DNA from: an uncultured Pseudomonadota bacterium
GTDB taxonomy: Bacteria > Pseudomonadota > Alphaproteobacteria > Rs-D84
Assembly: GCA_949298405.1 (NCBI GenBank)
Contig: CASFWA010000005.1
Span: forward strand, 1-64,000
DNA length: 64,000 nucleotides
Reading direction: 5' to 3'
In this document: piece after piece, positions 8,514 to 16,693 of the stretch
Position numbering within the stretch: the stretch's first letter is position 1
Layout: the number at the start of each line of letters is the position of its first letter
The notes under the pieces: generated by a model
Database searches by the model: none
What the model was told of the DNA's origin: nothing
Seen by the model: the letters and a program-made list of their open reading frames with translations, nothing else
Translations under genes and position numbers: made by a program

Positions 8514-8547
8514 TATGTAACATTCTATGTAGCAAATATGTAACATT
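8514..8547. repeat. Two 11-bp direct repeats, 23 bp apart (possible integrase arm sites)
   Basis: TATGTAACATT occurs at 8514-8524 and again at 8537-8547. They lie between the complete tRNA-Arg and the broken one. Short direct repeats near an attachment core fit integrase arm-type sites, but AT-rich DNA could give such a match by chance. Confidence 0.35.
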
Positions 8548-8674
8548 TTACATCAATTTGCGTACATTTCAATCAATCTGTATCCAGTTTTATACAGAAC
8601 TGATTTTTGCGCACATCCACACAAATCCAGCATTTATGCATTTAAATCCAAATCTATCCATAAAAATTACGGAC

Positions 8675-8715
8675 GATTAGAAATCCGATGCTCTATCCAG
8701 CTGGGCTAAGGGCGC
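8675..8715 (-). pseudogene. Severed 5' half of a tRNA-Arg (UCU) gene
   Basis: The minus strand from 8715 reads as acceptor GCGCCCT, a D-arm AGCCCAGCTGGATAGAGC, an anticodon stem TCGGA and the loop TTTCTAA (UCU), then two stem bases. Homology stops there: TCGTC stands where TCCGA is needed to close the stem, and no T-arm or acceptor 3' strand follows. Loss of the 3' half exactly after the anticodon loop is what integration at an anticodon-loop crossover would leave. The boundary marks the likely right end of the island. Confidence 0.72.
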
Positions 8716-8846
8716 GTTGAGCCTTAGTTTACATTATTTTTATTATAATTTCAAGTGACTAACTAAATTTTTTATGTGAAATCGTTCCTGTAGGGAAAAT
8801 GATGCTTTTATGATACCTTTCTTTGTAAAGAAAAGGAGTCTTTATA

Positions 8847-9317
8847 ATGAAAAAATTTTTTCAGTTCGTTGTGGCAGTAATTATATCTTTTATACCAGGG
8901 TTTATAGGTATGAGTTTTTCGCCAACAGGCCCATCCGATTTATGGTATAACGGTTTGGTGAAATCAATGCTTACCCCAGACGGTTGGGTGTTCGCTACAG
9001 TTTGGCCAATCCTGTATTTCTTGCTGGGTATCGCTTTGTTCTTAATTATAATAGATAAATCTAAACAAGAAAAAACTAAGGCTTACTGGTTGTTTATTGC
9101 TCAGATGGCTTTAAATGCTTTCTGGTCTTATTTATTCTTTGGGCTGCAATTGGCAGGTGTTGCTTTGTTAGAATTAATTGTTCTTTTCGGTTTCTCTTTA
9201 TGGATGGCCCGCGTATTCTACAAAATCAGACCAAGTGCTTCTTATCTGGTTTGGCCTTATTTGATATGGCAGTTGTTCGCGATGTTCTTAAATTTAATGA
9301 TTGTGTTCTTGAATTAA
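8847..9317 (+). CDS. tspO: TspO/MBR-family tryptophan-rich membrane protein
   Basis: A 156-residue integral membrane protein of the TspO family, which binds porphyrins and other tetrapyrroles and affects stress or pigment regulation in alphaproteobacteria. Five hydrophobic helices and the Trp-rich pattern are clear: SDLWYNGLVKSMLTPDGWVFATVWPILYFLLGIAL near residues 30-65, then ALNAFWSYLFFGLQ near 90 and YLVWPYLIWQLFAMFLN near the end. AAAGGAG precedes the ATG. It is a single gene with its own terminator. Confidence 0.9.
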   Translation: MKKFFQFVVAVIISFIPGFIGMSFSPTGPSDLWYNGLVKSMLTPDGWVFATVWPILYFLLGIALFLIIIDKSKQEKTKAYWLFIAQMALNAFWSYLFFGLQLAGVALLELIVLFGFSLWMARVFYKIRPSASYLVWPYLIWQLFAMFLNLMIVFLN

Positions 9318-9318
9318 A

Positions 9319-9346
9319 GAAACCGCCTGTAAAGGGCGGTTTTTCT
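9319..9346 (+). terminator. Terminator after tspO
   Basis: AACCGCC and GGCGGTT form a stem with a 7-nt loop, followed by TTTT. Confidence 0.85.
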
Positions 9347-9362
9347 TATCTTTTAATTTTTA

Positions 9363-9689
9363 TTAATATTTTAATATTTTTGCCTTGGGATCGCCTATGT
9401 TTAAATATTTTAAACCAAGTTCTTCAACGTAATCAGAACTATATCCCTGTAATAATTCAATGTGACGATTTATTGTGTTTAATTTTGTTTGTTCTTGGAT
9501 TAGTTGTTCCTGCTCTGCATTTAATCGCCATATATTTATTATAAAACGTTGCAGATTAACATCCCCCCAAAATATACGAATAAACATAAAAGCAGCAAAT
9601 ATGCTAAGCAAGACACCGATTTTTCCGCGAAAACTGCCGGACCACGCGCGCCCAATAAAGCCAAATAAATTTTTGATTTTTTCCTTCAT
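9363..9689 (-). CDS. FtsB/DivIC-like cell-division protein
   Basis: A 108-residue protein with one membrane helix (GVLLSIFAAFMFIRIFWG, about 21-38), then a short coiled coil (LNAEQEQLIQEQTKLNTINRHIELLQ) and a C-terminal motif SDYVEELGLKYLNIGDP. This order is that of FtsB/DivIC septum-formation initiators, which bridge FtsL and FtsQ at the division site. A TATAAT box at 9697-9702 lies 7 nt before the ATG at 9689, so a leaderless message starting there is likely; an upstream ATG at 9698 lies within that box. It is divergent from the dus gene with only about 20 bp between starts. Confidence 0.65.
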   Translation of the reverse strand: MKEKIKNLFGFIGRAWSGSFRGKIGVLLSIFAAFMFIRIFWGDVNLQRFIINIWRLNAEQEQLIQEQTKLNTINRHIELLQGYSSDYVEELGLKYLNIGDPKAKILKY

Positions 9690-9708
9690 AGGTGGCATTA
9701 TATCACAA

Positions 9709-10620
9709 ATGTTTACCGATAAGCAAATTTTTGGTGCACCCTTAGCAGGAATCACAGATAAACCATTTAGAAAAATGGTTCGGATGTTTTCGCCGTCTGC
9801 GCCCTTATATACAGAGATGATTTCTTGCCATTCTTTGGTCGAAGGACATAAAAATTGTTTGCGAAATTTTGATAGATATGATGATGAGGGTAATATTGGT
9901 GCTCAAATTTTTGGCGCAGATGTAAATTTAATGGCAGAAGCAGCAAAAATTCTTCAAGATGCAGGTGCGGCATGGATTGATATAAATATGGGGTGTCCCG
10001 TACCAAAAGTTGCAACGCGTAGTGGGGCGGGTGCACATCTTATGCGTGACCATAAATTGGCAGGTAAAATTATGGGTGCTGTTGTAAAAGCCGTTGATAT
10101 CCCTGTTTCGATAAAAACCAGACTTGGTTGGGATGACGAACATAAAGATTGGCAAGATTTAATTCGTATTGCTATCGATAATGGAATTAGTTTTGCCGCT
10201 TTGCATGGGCGTACGCGTTCACAATTGTATTTGGGGCAGGCTGAGTTGCCACGAAAACCAGATTTGGGAATCCCATTAATTGCAAATGGGGATATAAAAA
10301 ATAAAGATGATGTACAGCACGCGTTCGGGTTGGAATATGATGGGGTTATGATAGGTAGAGGACTATTAGGAAAACCATGGGCGTTGGCTGAATTAAGCGG
10401 AAAATCTGAAAAACCTAAAAATATAGGAAATATCGTATTAAAGCATTTGGAATTGATGTTAGAATATTATGGAAACAAAAATGCAATACAGATGTTTCGT
10501 AAGCATGCTGCATGGTATTCCGCAGGTATGCCTAATTCTGCCGAATTCAGAATAAAAGTTAATCAAATGAATGATGAAAGTGCTTTAAAGTCGGCTATTC
10601 GTGAATTTTGGGGTTGCTAA
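9709..10620 (+). CDS. dusB: tRNA-dihydrouridine synthase (DusB/NifR3 type)
   Basis: A 303-residue FMN enzyme that reduces uridines in the tRNA D-loop. It begins MFTDKQIFGAPLAGITDKPFR. The catalytic Cys lies in NMGCPVPKV near residue 96, KTRLGW near 138, the FMN/tRNA site AALHGRTRSQ near 163, and IANGDI then GVMIGRGLLGKPW near 190-225. The ATG at 9709 is chosen over the track start at 9475, which would run through the divergent FtsB-like gene. The length is slightly below the usual 320-330 residues, the loss being in the C-terminal helical domain. Confidence 0.9.
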   Translation: MFTDKQIFGAPLAGITDKPFRKMVRMFSPSAPLYTEMISCHSLVEGHKNCLRNFDRYDDEGNIGAQIFGADVNLMAEAAKILQDAGAAWIDINMGCPVPKVATRSGAGAHLMRDHKLAGKIMGAVVKAVDIPVSIKTRLGWDDEHKDWQDLIRIAIDNGISFAALHGRTRSQLYLGQAELPRKPDLGIPLIANGDIKNKDDVQHAFGLEYDGVMIGRGLLGKPWALAELSGKSEKPKNIGNIVLKHLELMLEYYGNKNAIQMFRKHAAWYSAGMPNSAEFRIKVNQMNDESALKSAIREFWGC

Positions 10621-10670
10621 TTGATTTTATAGATTCTATGATAGGGGTTAGTAAAATAAGGGATTTGGAC

Positions 10671-11537
10671 ATGAGTGAAAATAATACAGATATGCCAGTT
10701 GAAATGACTGTAGGGGAAATTTTACGTAATGCCAGAACTACTGGAAGACGTAAACGTGAAATTGCAACGGTGTCCAAACAGTTGTGTATTCGTGAAGAGT
10801 TCTTACAGGCTTTGGAAGATGGTAATTATAGCGTTATCCCAGAAACTGTTTATATTTTGGGATTCGCACGTAATTATGCTATGGAATTGGGCTTGGACCC
10901 GGATGAAATAGTGAATAAGTTAAAACGTGAAATGGGTTTGATTGCTGATTGTGATGATGAGGATGAAAAAGATTCTGTAGCAGCATGTACTGTACCAGGA
11001 AATGATGTTGTAGAAAAAAGGTCTAAGAAAGATATTTTAAGCTATGTTTATAAGTTTATTCGCAAAAATTGGTTATGGTTTACTGTGGGAATAGTTGCGC
11101 TAATTGCGTTTGTAGTTTCTTTCGTTTTGTTTGTTCCGTCGGTTGAAAATGGTGTTGATAATAAAGTAGAAGTGGTTCAATTGGTTGGAAAATCCGAACC
11201 AGAATATAGTATAACTGTTCGCGAACGCTTTGGTACAGAAAATAGTGAAGCGGCAAGTGTAATTTTACAGGCAAATCAAGAATCTTGGGTAAAGGTTGAA
11301 GACGGACGCGGTAATACTGTTTTCAGTCGCGTTCTTGTACCTGGAGATATTTATTATGTACCGTCAGAAGGGCAATATAAAGCGACGTTTGGTAATGCAG
11401 GTGGGATAGATATTTGGGTAAATGGAGTATTAGCACCAAAGCAGGGTGATAATCACGTTAGAAAATCTGGAATCGTTTTATCTGCAGAAGCTTTGATGCC
11501 TAAGGAAACGGTGGCAACTGAAACAACGGTTGAATAA
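10671..11537 (+). CDS. RodZ-like helix-turn-helix membrane protein
   Basis: A 288-residue protein with an N-terminal HTH_25 domain ([57 protein letters not shown], about 13-70), one membrane helix at about 133-155 and a C-terminal DUF4115-like beta domain ([34 protein letters not shown]). This is the RodZ order; RodZ links MreB to the envelope for rod shape. The ATG at 10671 follows AAGGGAT. It lies 51 bp after dus, probably in the same transcript. Confidence 0.82.
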   Translation: MSENNTDMPVEMTVGEILRNARTTGRRKREIATVSKQLCIREEFLQALEDGNYSVIPETVYILGFARNYAMELGLDPDEIVNKLKREMGLIADCDDEDEKDSVAACTVPGNDVVEKRSKKDILSYVYKFIRKNWLWFTVGIVALIAFVVSFVLFVPSVENGVDNKVEVVQLVGKSEPEYSITVRERFGTENSEAASVILQANQESWVKVEDGRGNTVFSRVLVPGDIYYVPSEGQYKATFGNAGGIDIWVNGVLAPKQGDNHVRKSGIVLSAEALMPKETVATETTVE

Positions 11538-11546
11538 TTTATAGGT

Positions 11547-11572
11547 GGGCGAAAGAATTTTCGCCCATTCTA
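11547..11572 (+). terminator. Hairpin between the RodZ-like gene and uvrA
   Basis: TGGGCGAAA and TTTCGCCCA form a near-perfect 9-bp stem. The T-run after it is weak. It lies inside the long upstream extension of the uvrA reading frame, which argues for the ATG at 11608. Confidence 0.6.
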
Positions 11573-11607
11573 TTGAAAATAATAATATTTTTTCTATATT
11601 TTCTATT

Positions 11608-14466
11608 ATGACTGGTGTAATTAAAATTCGCGGCGCGCGCGAGAATAATCTTAAAAATATTGACCTAGACATACCAAAAAATAAATTGGTGGTCTTTACT
11701 GGCGTATCTGGTTCTGGAAAGTCATCGCTGGCATTTAATACTATTTATGCAGAAGGTCAGCGCAGATACGTTGAATCTTTGTCTTCTTATGCACGACAAT
11801 TTTTGGATATGCAGAAAAAACCAGATGTTGATTTAATTGAAGGTTTGGCACCAGCAATATCTATAGAACAAAAGACAACATCTAAAAACCCACGCTCTAC
11901 TGTTGGTACGGTGACAGAAATTTATGATTATCTACGTTTGCTGTGGGCGCGTATAGGGATTCCTCATTCACCTGTGACGGGGTTGCCGATAAAATCACAA
12001 ACCCTTGGCGAAATGGTTGATTGGACCATGAAAATCCCGGCTGGTACCCGCGTCTTTATTATGGCGCCGCTTATTCGTGAACGTAAGGGGGAATATAAAA
12101 AGGAAATTGCTTTCTTGGTAAAGCAGGGGTATCAACGTGCAATTATTGATAATGAATTATATGATTTATCCGCTGTACCGCCACTAGATAAAAATAAAAA
12201 GCATTCTATATTTGTAATAGTTGATAGATTACAAATGCCAGCGCAGGATGCAACAGATTCTGAGTTAGAAGAATTCCGTTCCAGAATGTATGCTTCTTTT
12301 GAGGGCTCTTTGAGACTGGTGCCGGGTTCTGTATTGGTTAGACGCCTGGATACAAATGAAGATGTCTTATATTCGCAGAATTATGCTTGTCCAGTTAGTG
12401 GTTTTACCGTTCCTAAAATAGAACCTAGGTTATTTTCTTTTAATGCACCTATGGGCGCATGTAGTGCTTGTGATGGTTTGGGCGTACAACTTAATATGTC
12501 GCCAGACTTGGTAATACCAGACCCGTCGAAGTCCATATTGGATGGTGCAATTGCTCCTTGGTCACGCGGGGGAATGTTAAGCCAGTTTGAGCATTTATTA
12601 GATGCTTTACATAAAAAATATAAAATTCCTTTGTCTAAACCTTGGCATACGTTAACGCCAGAGCAGAAAAATATTATCTTATATGGTAGTGGTGACGAGC
12701 CGATAAAAATTAATTGGAATGGTTTTGTTTATGAAAAACCGTATGAAGGCGTTATTCCAAATATAGAACGTCGTTGGCGCGAATCAGATTCTGAATCTAT
12801 GCGGGCAGAACTTGCAAAATATCAATCTGAAAAGCCTTGTCCTGTATGTCATGGAAAACGTTTAAATATTCAGGCTCTTTGTGTAAAAGTAAACGGTAAA
12901 GATATCATGGATGTTTGTGATATGGCGGTTGATGATTCTTTGCGCTGGTTTAATAACTTGCCGAATTGTTTGTCGCAAAAGGATAATGATATCGCAAGAA
13001 TTATTTTGCGTGAAATAACAAGTCGTTTGCAGTTCTTACAAAATGTGGGCTTGGGGTATTTGACCCTGTCCAGAATGTCGGGAACTCTTTCTGGTGGCGA
13101 GGCTCAACGTATAAGACTTGCTTCACAAATAGGCAGTGGGTTATCAGGGGTTTTATATGTGCTGGATGAACCTTCTATTGGTCTGCATCAAAGCGATAAT
13201 GATAAATTGTTGGATACTTTAAAGATGTTGCGTGATAAAGACAATACGGTAATCGTTGTGGAACATGATGAAGATGCGATGCGGGCAGCAGATTTCTTGG
13301 TTGATATCGGACGTGGTGCTGGGGTAAATGGTGGAAATATTGTCGCGGCGGGTAAACCTGCGGATGTTATAAAATGCAAAGAATCTTTAACAGGGCAATA
13401 TTTATCAGGCGTGCGTAAGATAGATGTGCCTAAAAAACGTCGTGATGGCAACGGACATGCTATTTCTGTTATCGGTGCATGTGAAAATAATTTAAAGAAT
13501 ATTAATGTAGATTTTCCATTGGGTAAGTTTGTTGCCTTGACTGGTGTGTCTGGTTCTGGGAAGTCAACTTTGTTGCTAGATACTTTGTATCCTGCGTTAA
13601 TGCGTGCTTTGTATAATTCTAAAATAGAAGCAGGGGAGCATGACATAATTCGTGGTATGGAAAATGTAGATAAAGTTGTCGATATAGACCAATCTCCTAT
13701 TGGACGTACACCACGTAGTAATCCTGCTACTTATACGGGTGTGTTTACTAATATCCGTGATTTCTTTGCGGCATTGCCAGAAGCTAAGGCTCGTGGCTAT
13801 ACTTCAGGACGCTTTTCTTTCAATGTAAAAGGTGGGCGTTGTGAGGCGTGCCAAGGGGACGGACAGATAAAGATAGAGATGAATTTCTTGGCTGATGTCT
13901 ATGTAGAATGTGATAAGTGCCACGGTGCGCGTTATAATGATGAAACTTTGGCAGTAAAATATAAGGGCAAGTCAATTGCTGATGTCTTAAATATGACAGT
14001 TGATGAAGCGTATAGGTTCTTTATCAATGTTCCGCAGATTTCACGAAAACTTGAATTATTAAAGCGCGTTGGATTGGATTATATCAAGCTTGGACAGAGC
14101 TCTTTAGATTTGTCTGGTGGTGAAGCACAGCGTATTAAACTATCAAAGGAATTGGCGGCACGTAGTACGGGTCAGACGGTTTATATTTTAGATGAACCCA
14201 CTACTGGTTTACATTTTGAAGATATAAAAATGCTTTTATCGGTATTACATGAGCTGGTAGACCAAGGTAATACTGTTATAGTAATTGAACATAATTTAGA
14301 GGTCATTAAAACAGCAGATTGGATTATTGATTTGGGACCAGCTGGTGGTGCAGGTGGCGGAAAAGTAGTCGCTGTCGGAACACCAGAACAAGTTGCTGCA
14401 AACACAGATTCTTTGACAGGTAAATATTTAAAAAAGTATCTGGACAAACCGAAAAATAGAAAATAA
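11608..14466 (+). CDS. uvrA: UvrABC excinuclease subunit A
   Basis: A 952-residue damage-recognition ATPase of nucleotide excision repair. Two ABC modules are present, with P-loops GVSGSGKSS near residues 32 and 645, and signatures LSGGEAQRI near 493 and 836. The C-terminal zinc motif CEAC...CDKC lies near 742-765. The first zinc motif reads CPVSG...CSAC near 260-290, with Ser for the second Cys, a variant common in alphaproteobacterial UvrA. The ATG at 11608 follows a TATATT box by 7 nt and has no ribosome site, so the message may be leaderless. The M-domain gene follows 26 bp downstream. Confidence 0.97.
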   Translation: MTGVIKIRGARENNLKNIDLDIPKNKLVVFTGVSGSGKSSLAFNTIYAEGQRRYVESLSSYARQFLDMQKKPDVDLIEGLAPAISIEQKTTSKNPRSTVGTVTEIYDYLRLLWARIGIPHSPVTGLPIKSQTLGEMVDWTMKIPAGTRVFIMAPLIRERKGEYKKEIAFLVKQGYQRAIIDNELYDLSAVPPLDKNKKHSIFVIVDRLQMPAQDATDSELEEFRSRMYASFEGSLRLVPGSVLVRRLDTNEDVLYSQNYACPVSGFTVPKIEPRLFSFNAPMGACSACDGLGVQLNMSPDLVIPDPSKSILDGAIAPWSRGGMLSQFEHLLDALHKKYKIPLSKPWHTLTPEQKNIILYGSGDEPIKINWNGFVYEKPYEGVIPNIERRWRESDSESMRAELAKYQSEKPCPVCHGKRLNIQALCVKVNGKDIMDVCDMAVDDSLRWFNNLPNCLSQKDNDIARIILREITSRLQFLQNVGLGYLTLSRMSGTLSGGEAQRIRLASQIGSGLSGVLYVLDEPSIGLHQSDNDKLLDTLKMLRDKDNTVIVVEHDEDAMRAADFLVDIGRGAGVNGGNIVAAGKPADVIKCKESLTGQYLSGVRKIDVPKKRRDGNGHAISVIGACENNLKNINVDFPLGKFVALTGVSGSGKSTLLLDTLYPALMRALYNSKIEAGEHDIIRGMENVDKVVDIDQSPIGRTPRSNPATYTGVFTNIRDFFAALPEAKARGYTSGRFSFNVKGGRCEACQGDGQIKIEMNFLADVYVECDKCHGARYNDETLAVKYKGKSIADVLNMTVDEAYRFFINVPQISRKLELLKRVGLDYIKLGQSSLDLSGGEAQRIKLSKELAARSTGQTVYILDEPTTGLHFEDIKMLLSVLHELVDQGNTVIVIEHNLEVIKTADWIIDLGPAGGAGGGKVVAVGTPEQVAANTDSLTGKYLKKYLDKPKNRK

Positions 14467-14492
14467 TATCTTTTAAGAAAAGGAGTGAATAT

Positions 14493-14996
14493 ATGTTTGG
14501 TTTCGGAAAAAAGAAAGCAGAAAAAATTAATGACGCAGTTGAAACACCTCAAATAGATGAAAAAGAATTGAAAAAAATGGAAGAAAAAATGCCGAGTGGT
14601 ATGAAAGAAACTGCTCAGCGTATGATGTCTGGTCAGTTCGATATGAATGATATGTTGGCACAGTTAAAACAAATTAAAAAAATGAGTAATTTTAGTGGGT
14701 TGTTGAAGATGGTGCCTGGTATGTCTGGTGCAGTTGCGGCAATGAAAGAGAAAATTAAAGATGGTAGCGTTGATGCACAGATAAAAATACTTGAAGCGAT
14801 GACCGCAGAAGAACGTGCAGACCCAGAAAAAATTTTTGCAAATGCAAAGGCGCGTATTGCAGAAAAGGCAGGTTGTACAGTTCGTGATGTTGAGCATATT
14901 ATCAAGCAATATACTAAAATGCGTCAGCAAATGGCTATGGTTCAGAGAATGGGGGGAATGGAAGCCGTTATGGAAAAATTGAAAAAACAAGGATAA
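14493..14996 (+). CDS. Free-standing SRP54/Ffh M-domain protein (no GTPase domain)
   Basis: A 167-residue protein that matches only the methionine-rich M domain of Ffh. FDMNDMLAQLKQIKKMSNFSGLLKMVPGM near residues 49-77 is the start of the M domain, and MTAEERADPEKIFANAKARIAEKAGCTVRDVEHIIKQYTKMRQQM near 104-150 is its RNA-binding part. There is no NG GTPase domain; instead there is a charged 40-residue leader. In the RNA-binding helix the usual S-R-R-R-RIA-GSG appears as N-A-K-A-RIA-KAG. AAAGGAG precedes the ATG. It could be a paralogue of Ffh with a separate role or half of a split Ffh. It is not a pseudogene remnant: it has its own start and a clean end. Confidence 0.8.
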   Translation: MFGFGKKKAEKINDAVETPQIDEKELKKMEEKMPSGMKETAQRMMSGQFDMNDMLAQLKQIKKMSNFSGLLKMVPGMSGAVAAMKEKIKDGSVDAQIKILEAMTAEERADPEKIFANAKARIAEKAGCTVRDVEHIIKQYTKMRQQMAMVQRMGGMEAVMEKLKKQG

Positions 14997-15019
14997 CTGA
15001 AATTAGTAAGAAAAATAGT

Positions 15020-15286
15020 ATGAATATTCGTTTTGCAAAGATTTTTAATTGGACCCCCGTCGCAGTAGAACGGCCAGTGCCTTTTTATCAGGACTATGAA
15101 GATGCAGGACATATGTTAATTAGGTATGATGTAAAAGTGACATATTTGTATCATGGGGCTTATATATTTTCTTTCGGGGTGGAAGAAAATAAATTGGGGT
15201 TGGTACCTAGAAGAAAGGCACTGAAAAAAGCAGTGGATTTTTATAGGAAAGTTAGTCTTAAAATTGAAAAAGGAAATCAAAGATGA
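15020..15286 (+). CDS. Hypothetical small protein, member 1 of a tandem pair
   Basis: An 88-residue cytoplasmic protein that I do not recognise. It shares with the next gene the N-terminal (R/N)F.KIF(N/D)W segment and the central VTYLYHG, followed by a Phe-rich strand and a basic amphipathic helix at the end. There is no signal peptide or Cys pair. No strong ribosome site is seen. It overlaps the next gene by four bases (ATGA), so the pair is translated together, downstream of the M-domain gene and upstream of rlmE. Confidence 0.7.
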   Translation: MNIRFAKIFNWTPVAVERPVPFYQDYEDAGHMLIRYDVKVTYLYHGAYIFSFGVEENKLGLVPRRKALKKAVDFYRKVSLKIEKGNQR

Positions 15287-15558
15287 ATCTAAATTTTAGA
15301 AAAATTTTTGATTGGAAAATAAAAAACGTTCAAAAACCAGAATATGTTGTTAAAAATAACGGAAAAGATGGGTTCTTGGTAGTCGTGACATATTTGTATC
15401 ATGGGGAAAAAGAAGTTTTTTTTGATTTAGTAGACGAATGTTTGTGGGTGAATGAAACATCGCCTAGACAGGCCGCAAATAATTATTTTAATAAAATGCT
15501 TCAAAAAATGAATGCGCAAAAACAGATGTTAAAAAATCATAATGAAAATACTAAATAA
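15283..15558 (+). CDS. Hypothetical small protein, member 2 of a tandem pair
   Basis: A 91-residue paralogue of the previous protein: NFRKIFDW at residues 4-11, VTYLYHGEKEVFFDL near 37-50, and a helical basic C-terminus. It begins within the stop codon of its neighbour and overlaps rlmE by 17 bp, so all three genes are cotranscribed. A local duplication produced the pair. Function is unknown. Confidence 0.7.
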   Translation: MNLNFRKIFDWKIKNVQKPEYVVKNNGKDGFLVVVTYLYHGEKEVFFDLVDECLWVNETSPRQAANNYFNKMLQKMNAQKQMLKNHNENTK

Positions 15559-16204
15559 AAAAATTGCATCAAAAAAATCTTCCGCAGCTTGGATTCAAAG
15601 ACAGACCGCTGACCCTTATGTCGCGCGTGCGCATAAAGACGGATATCGTGCGCGTGCAGCATATAAATTAATAGAGATGAACGACAGGTTCAAATTCTTA
15701 AAAAATGGTCAGGTGGTTGTTGACTTGGGGGCGGCACCCGGTTCGTGGACGCAGTACGTTATGCGTGAATTTCCTCGCTCTAAAGTTTTTGCTATGGATT
15801 TGTTGGAAATTACTCCTATCCCCGGAGTTGAATTTTACCAGGGGGATTTTACAACTGATGAAGCACTTGATTGGTTGGTGCAAAAACTTAATCTTCCAGA
15901 AGACGCGGCAGAGCATGGTACGGTTGATGTTGTCTTGTCAGATATGGCACCTAATACCGTTGGTCATAAGAAAACAGACCATTTGCGTCAGATGGTATTA
16001 TTAGAATACGCGTTTGATTTTGCAGTTCGTGCCCTAAAACCAGGTGGAACTTTTGTTGCAAAGTCTTTTACAGGTGGCACAACGGGTGAATTATTAAAGC
16101 AAATAAAAGAAAAATTCGAATCGGTGCATCATATAAAACCTCCTGCATCACGTAAAGATTCTGTTGAAATGTTTATCGTTGCGTTGGGGTATAAAGGAAA
16201 TTAA
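15542..16204 (+). CDS. rlmE: 23S rRNA 2'-O-methyltransferase RlmE (FtsJ/RrmJ)
   Basis: A 220-residue SAM methyltransferase that modifies U2552 in the 50S A-loop. The family start SSAAWIQRQTADPYVARAHKDGYRARAAYKL is clear, followed by motif I VVDLGAAPGSWTQY near 58, LSDMAPN near 125, VAKSFTG near 170 and VEMFIVALG at the end; these supply the K-D-K-E catalytic set. It overlaps the preceding small gene and ends at a terminator shared with rnhA. Confidence 0.95.
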   Translation: MKILNKKIASKKSSAAWIQRQTADPYVARAHKDGYRARAAYKLIEMNDRFKFLKNGQVVVDLGAAPGSWTQYVMREFPRSKVFAMDLLEITPIPGVEFYQGDFTTDEALDWLVQKLNLPEDAAEHGTVDVVLSDMAPNTVGHKKTDHLRQMVLLEYAFDFAVRALKPGGTFVAKSFTGGTTGELLKQIKEKFESVHHIKPPASRKDSVEMFIVALGYKGN

Positions 16205-16231
16205 AAATCCGCTGTTATAGCGGATTTTTTA
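16203..16231. terminator. Bidirectional terminator between rlmE and rnhA
   Basis: AAAATCCGC and GCGGATTTT form a stem with a 7-nt loop, T-runs on both strands, between convergent genes. Confidence 0.85.
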
Positions 16232-16657
16232 TTTATATTGTTCTGCTGCACACCTTGCAAGTTCATCACACCGTTCGTTCATTTCATTACCTGCGTGACC
16301 CTTTACCCATACCCAATGAATTTTTTTTGTTTGTACAATTTCATCAAGTTGTTGCCATAATTCTTTGTTCTTTACAGGCTTTTTTGAAGCATTTTTCCAG
16401 TTGTTGTTTTTCCACTGGGCTAACCAAATTTGTGTTCCGTTTTTTACGTATTGACTATCTGTATGTAATTCCAGTTCATTATGATGTTTCGCTGCATTCA
16501 GTGCACGAATAACAGCAGTCAGCTCCATTCTGTTGTTAGTTGTATCTTTTTCACCGCCACTTCTTTCTGCCTTTTCTTTGCCGTTCGTCGCAATAAATGC
16601 CCAACCGCCTGGGCCAGGATTCCCAAGACAACTGCCGTCTGTCCATATTTTTAACAT
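16229..16657 (-). CDS. rnhA: Ribonuclease HI
   Basis: A 142-residue RNase HI that degrades the RNA strand of RNA-DNA hybrids. TDGSCLGNPGPGGWA near 6-20 carries the first Asp, NNRMELTAVIRAL near 42 the Glu, HTDSQYVKNG near 66 the second Asp, and VKGHAGNEMNERCDELAR near 118-135 the His and last Asp. AAGGAAATAAAAA precedes the ATG. It is convergent with rlmE and divergent from tkt. Confidence 0.96.
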   Translation of the reverse strand: MLKIWTDGSCLGNPGPGGWAFIATNGKEKAERSGGEKDTTNNRMELTAVIRALNAAKHHNELELHTDSQYVKNGTQIWLAQWKNNNWKNASKKPVKNKELWQQLDEIVQTKKIHWVWVKGHAGNEMNERCDELARCAAEQYK

Positions 16658-16679
16658 TTTTTATTTCCTTGTTTTGTGA

Positions 16680-16685
16680 TATAAT
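16680..16685 (+). promoter_or_regulatory. -10 box 8 nt before the tkt start (leaderless candidate)
   Basis: TATAAT at 16680-16685 ends 8 nt before the ATG at 16694, so transcription should begin at or next to the start codon. No ribosome site fits between. The -35 region is poor. Confidence 0.5.
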
Positions 16686-16693
16686 ATCATAAA

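Noticed and set aside
8456-8680. 74-codon ORF crossing the tRNA region
   Set aside because: It starts inside the tRNA-Arg gene on the opposite strand and has no ribosome site.
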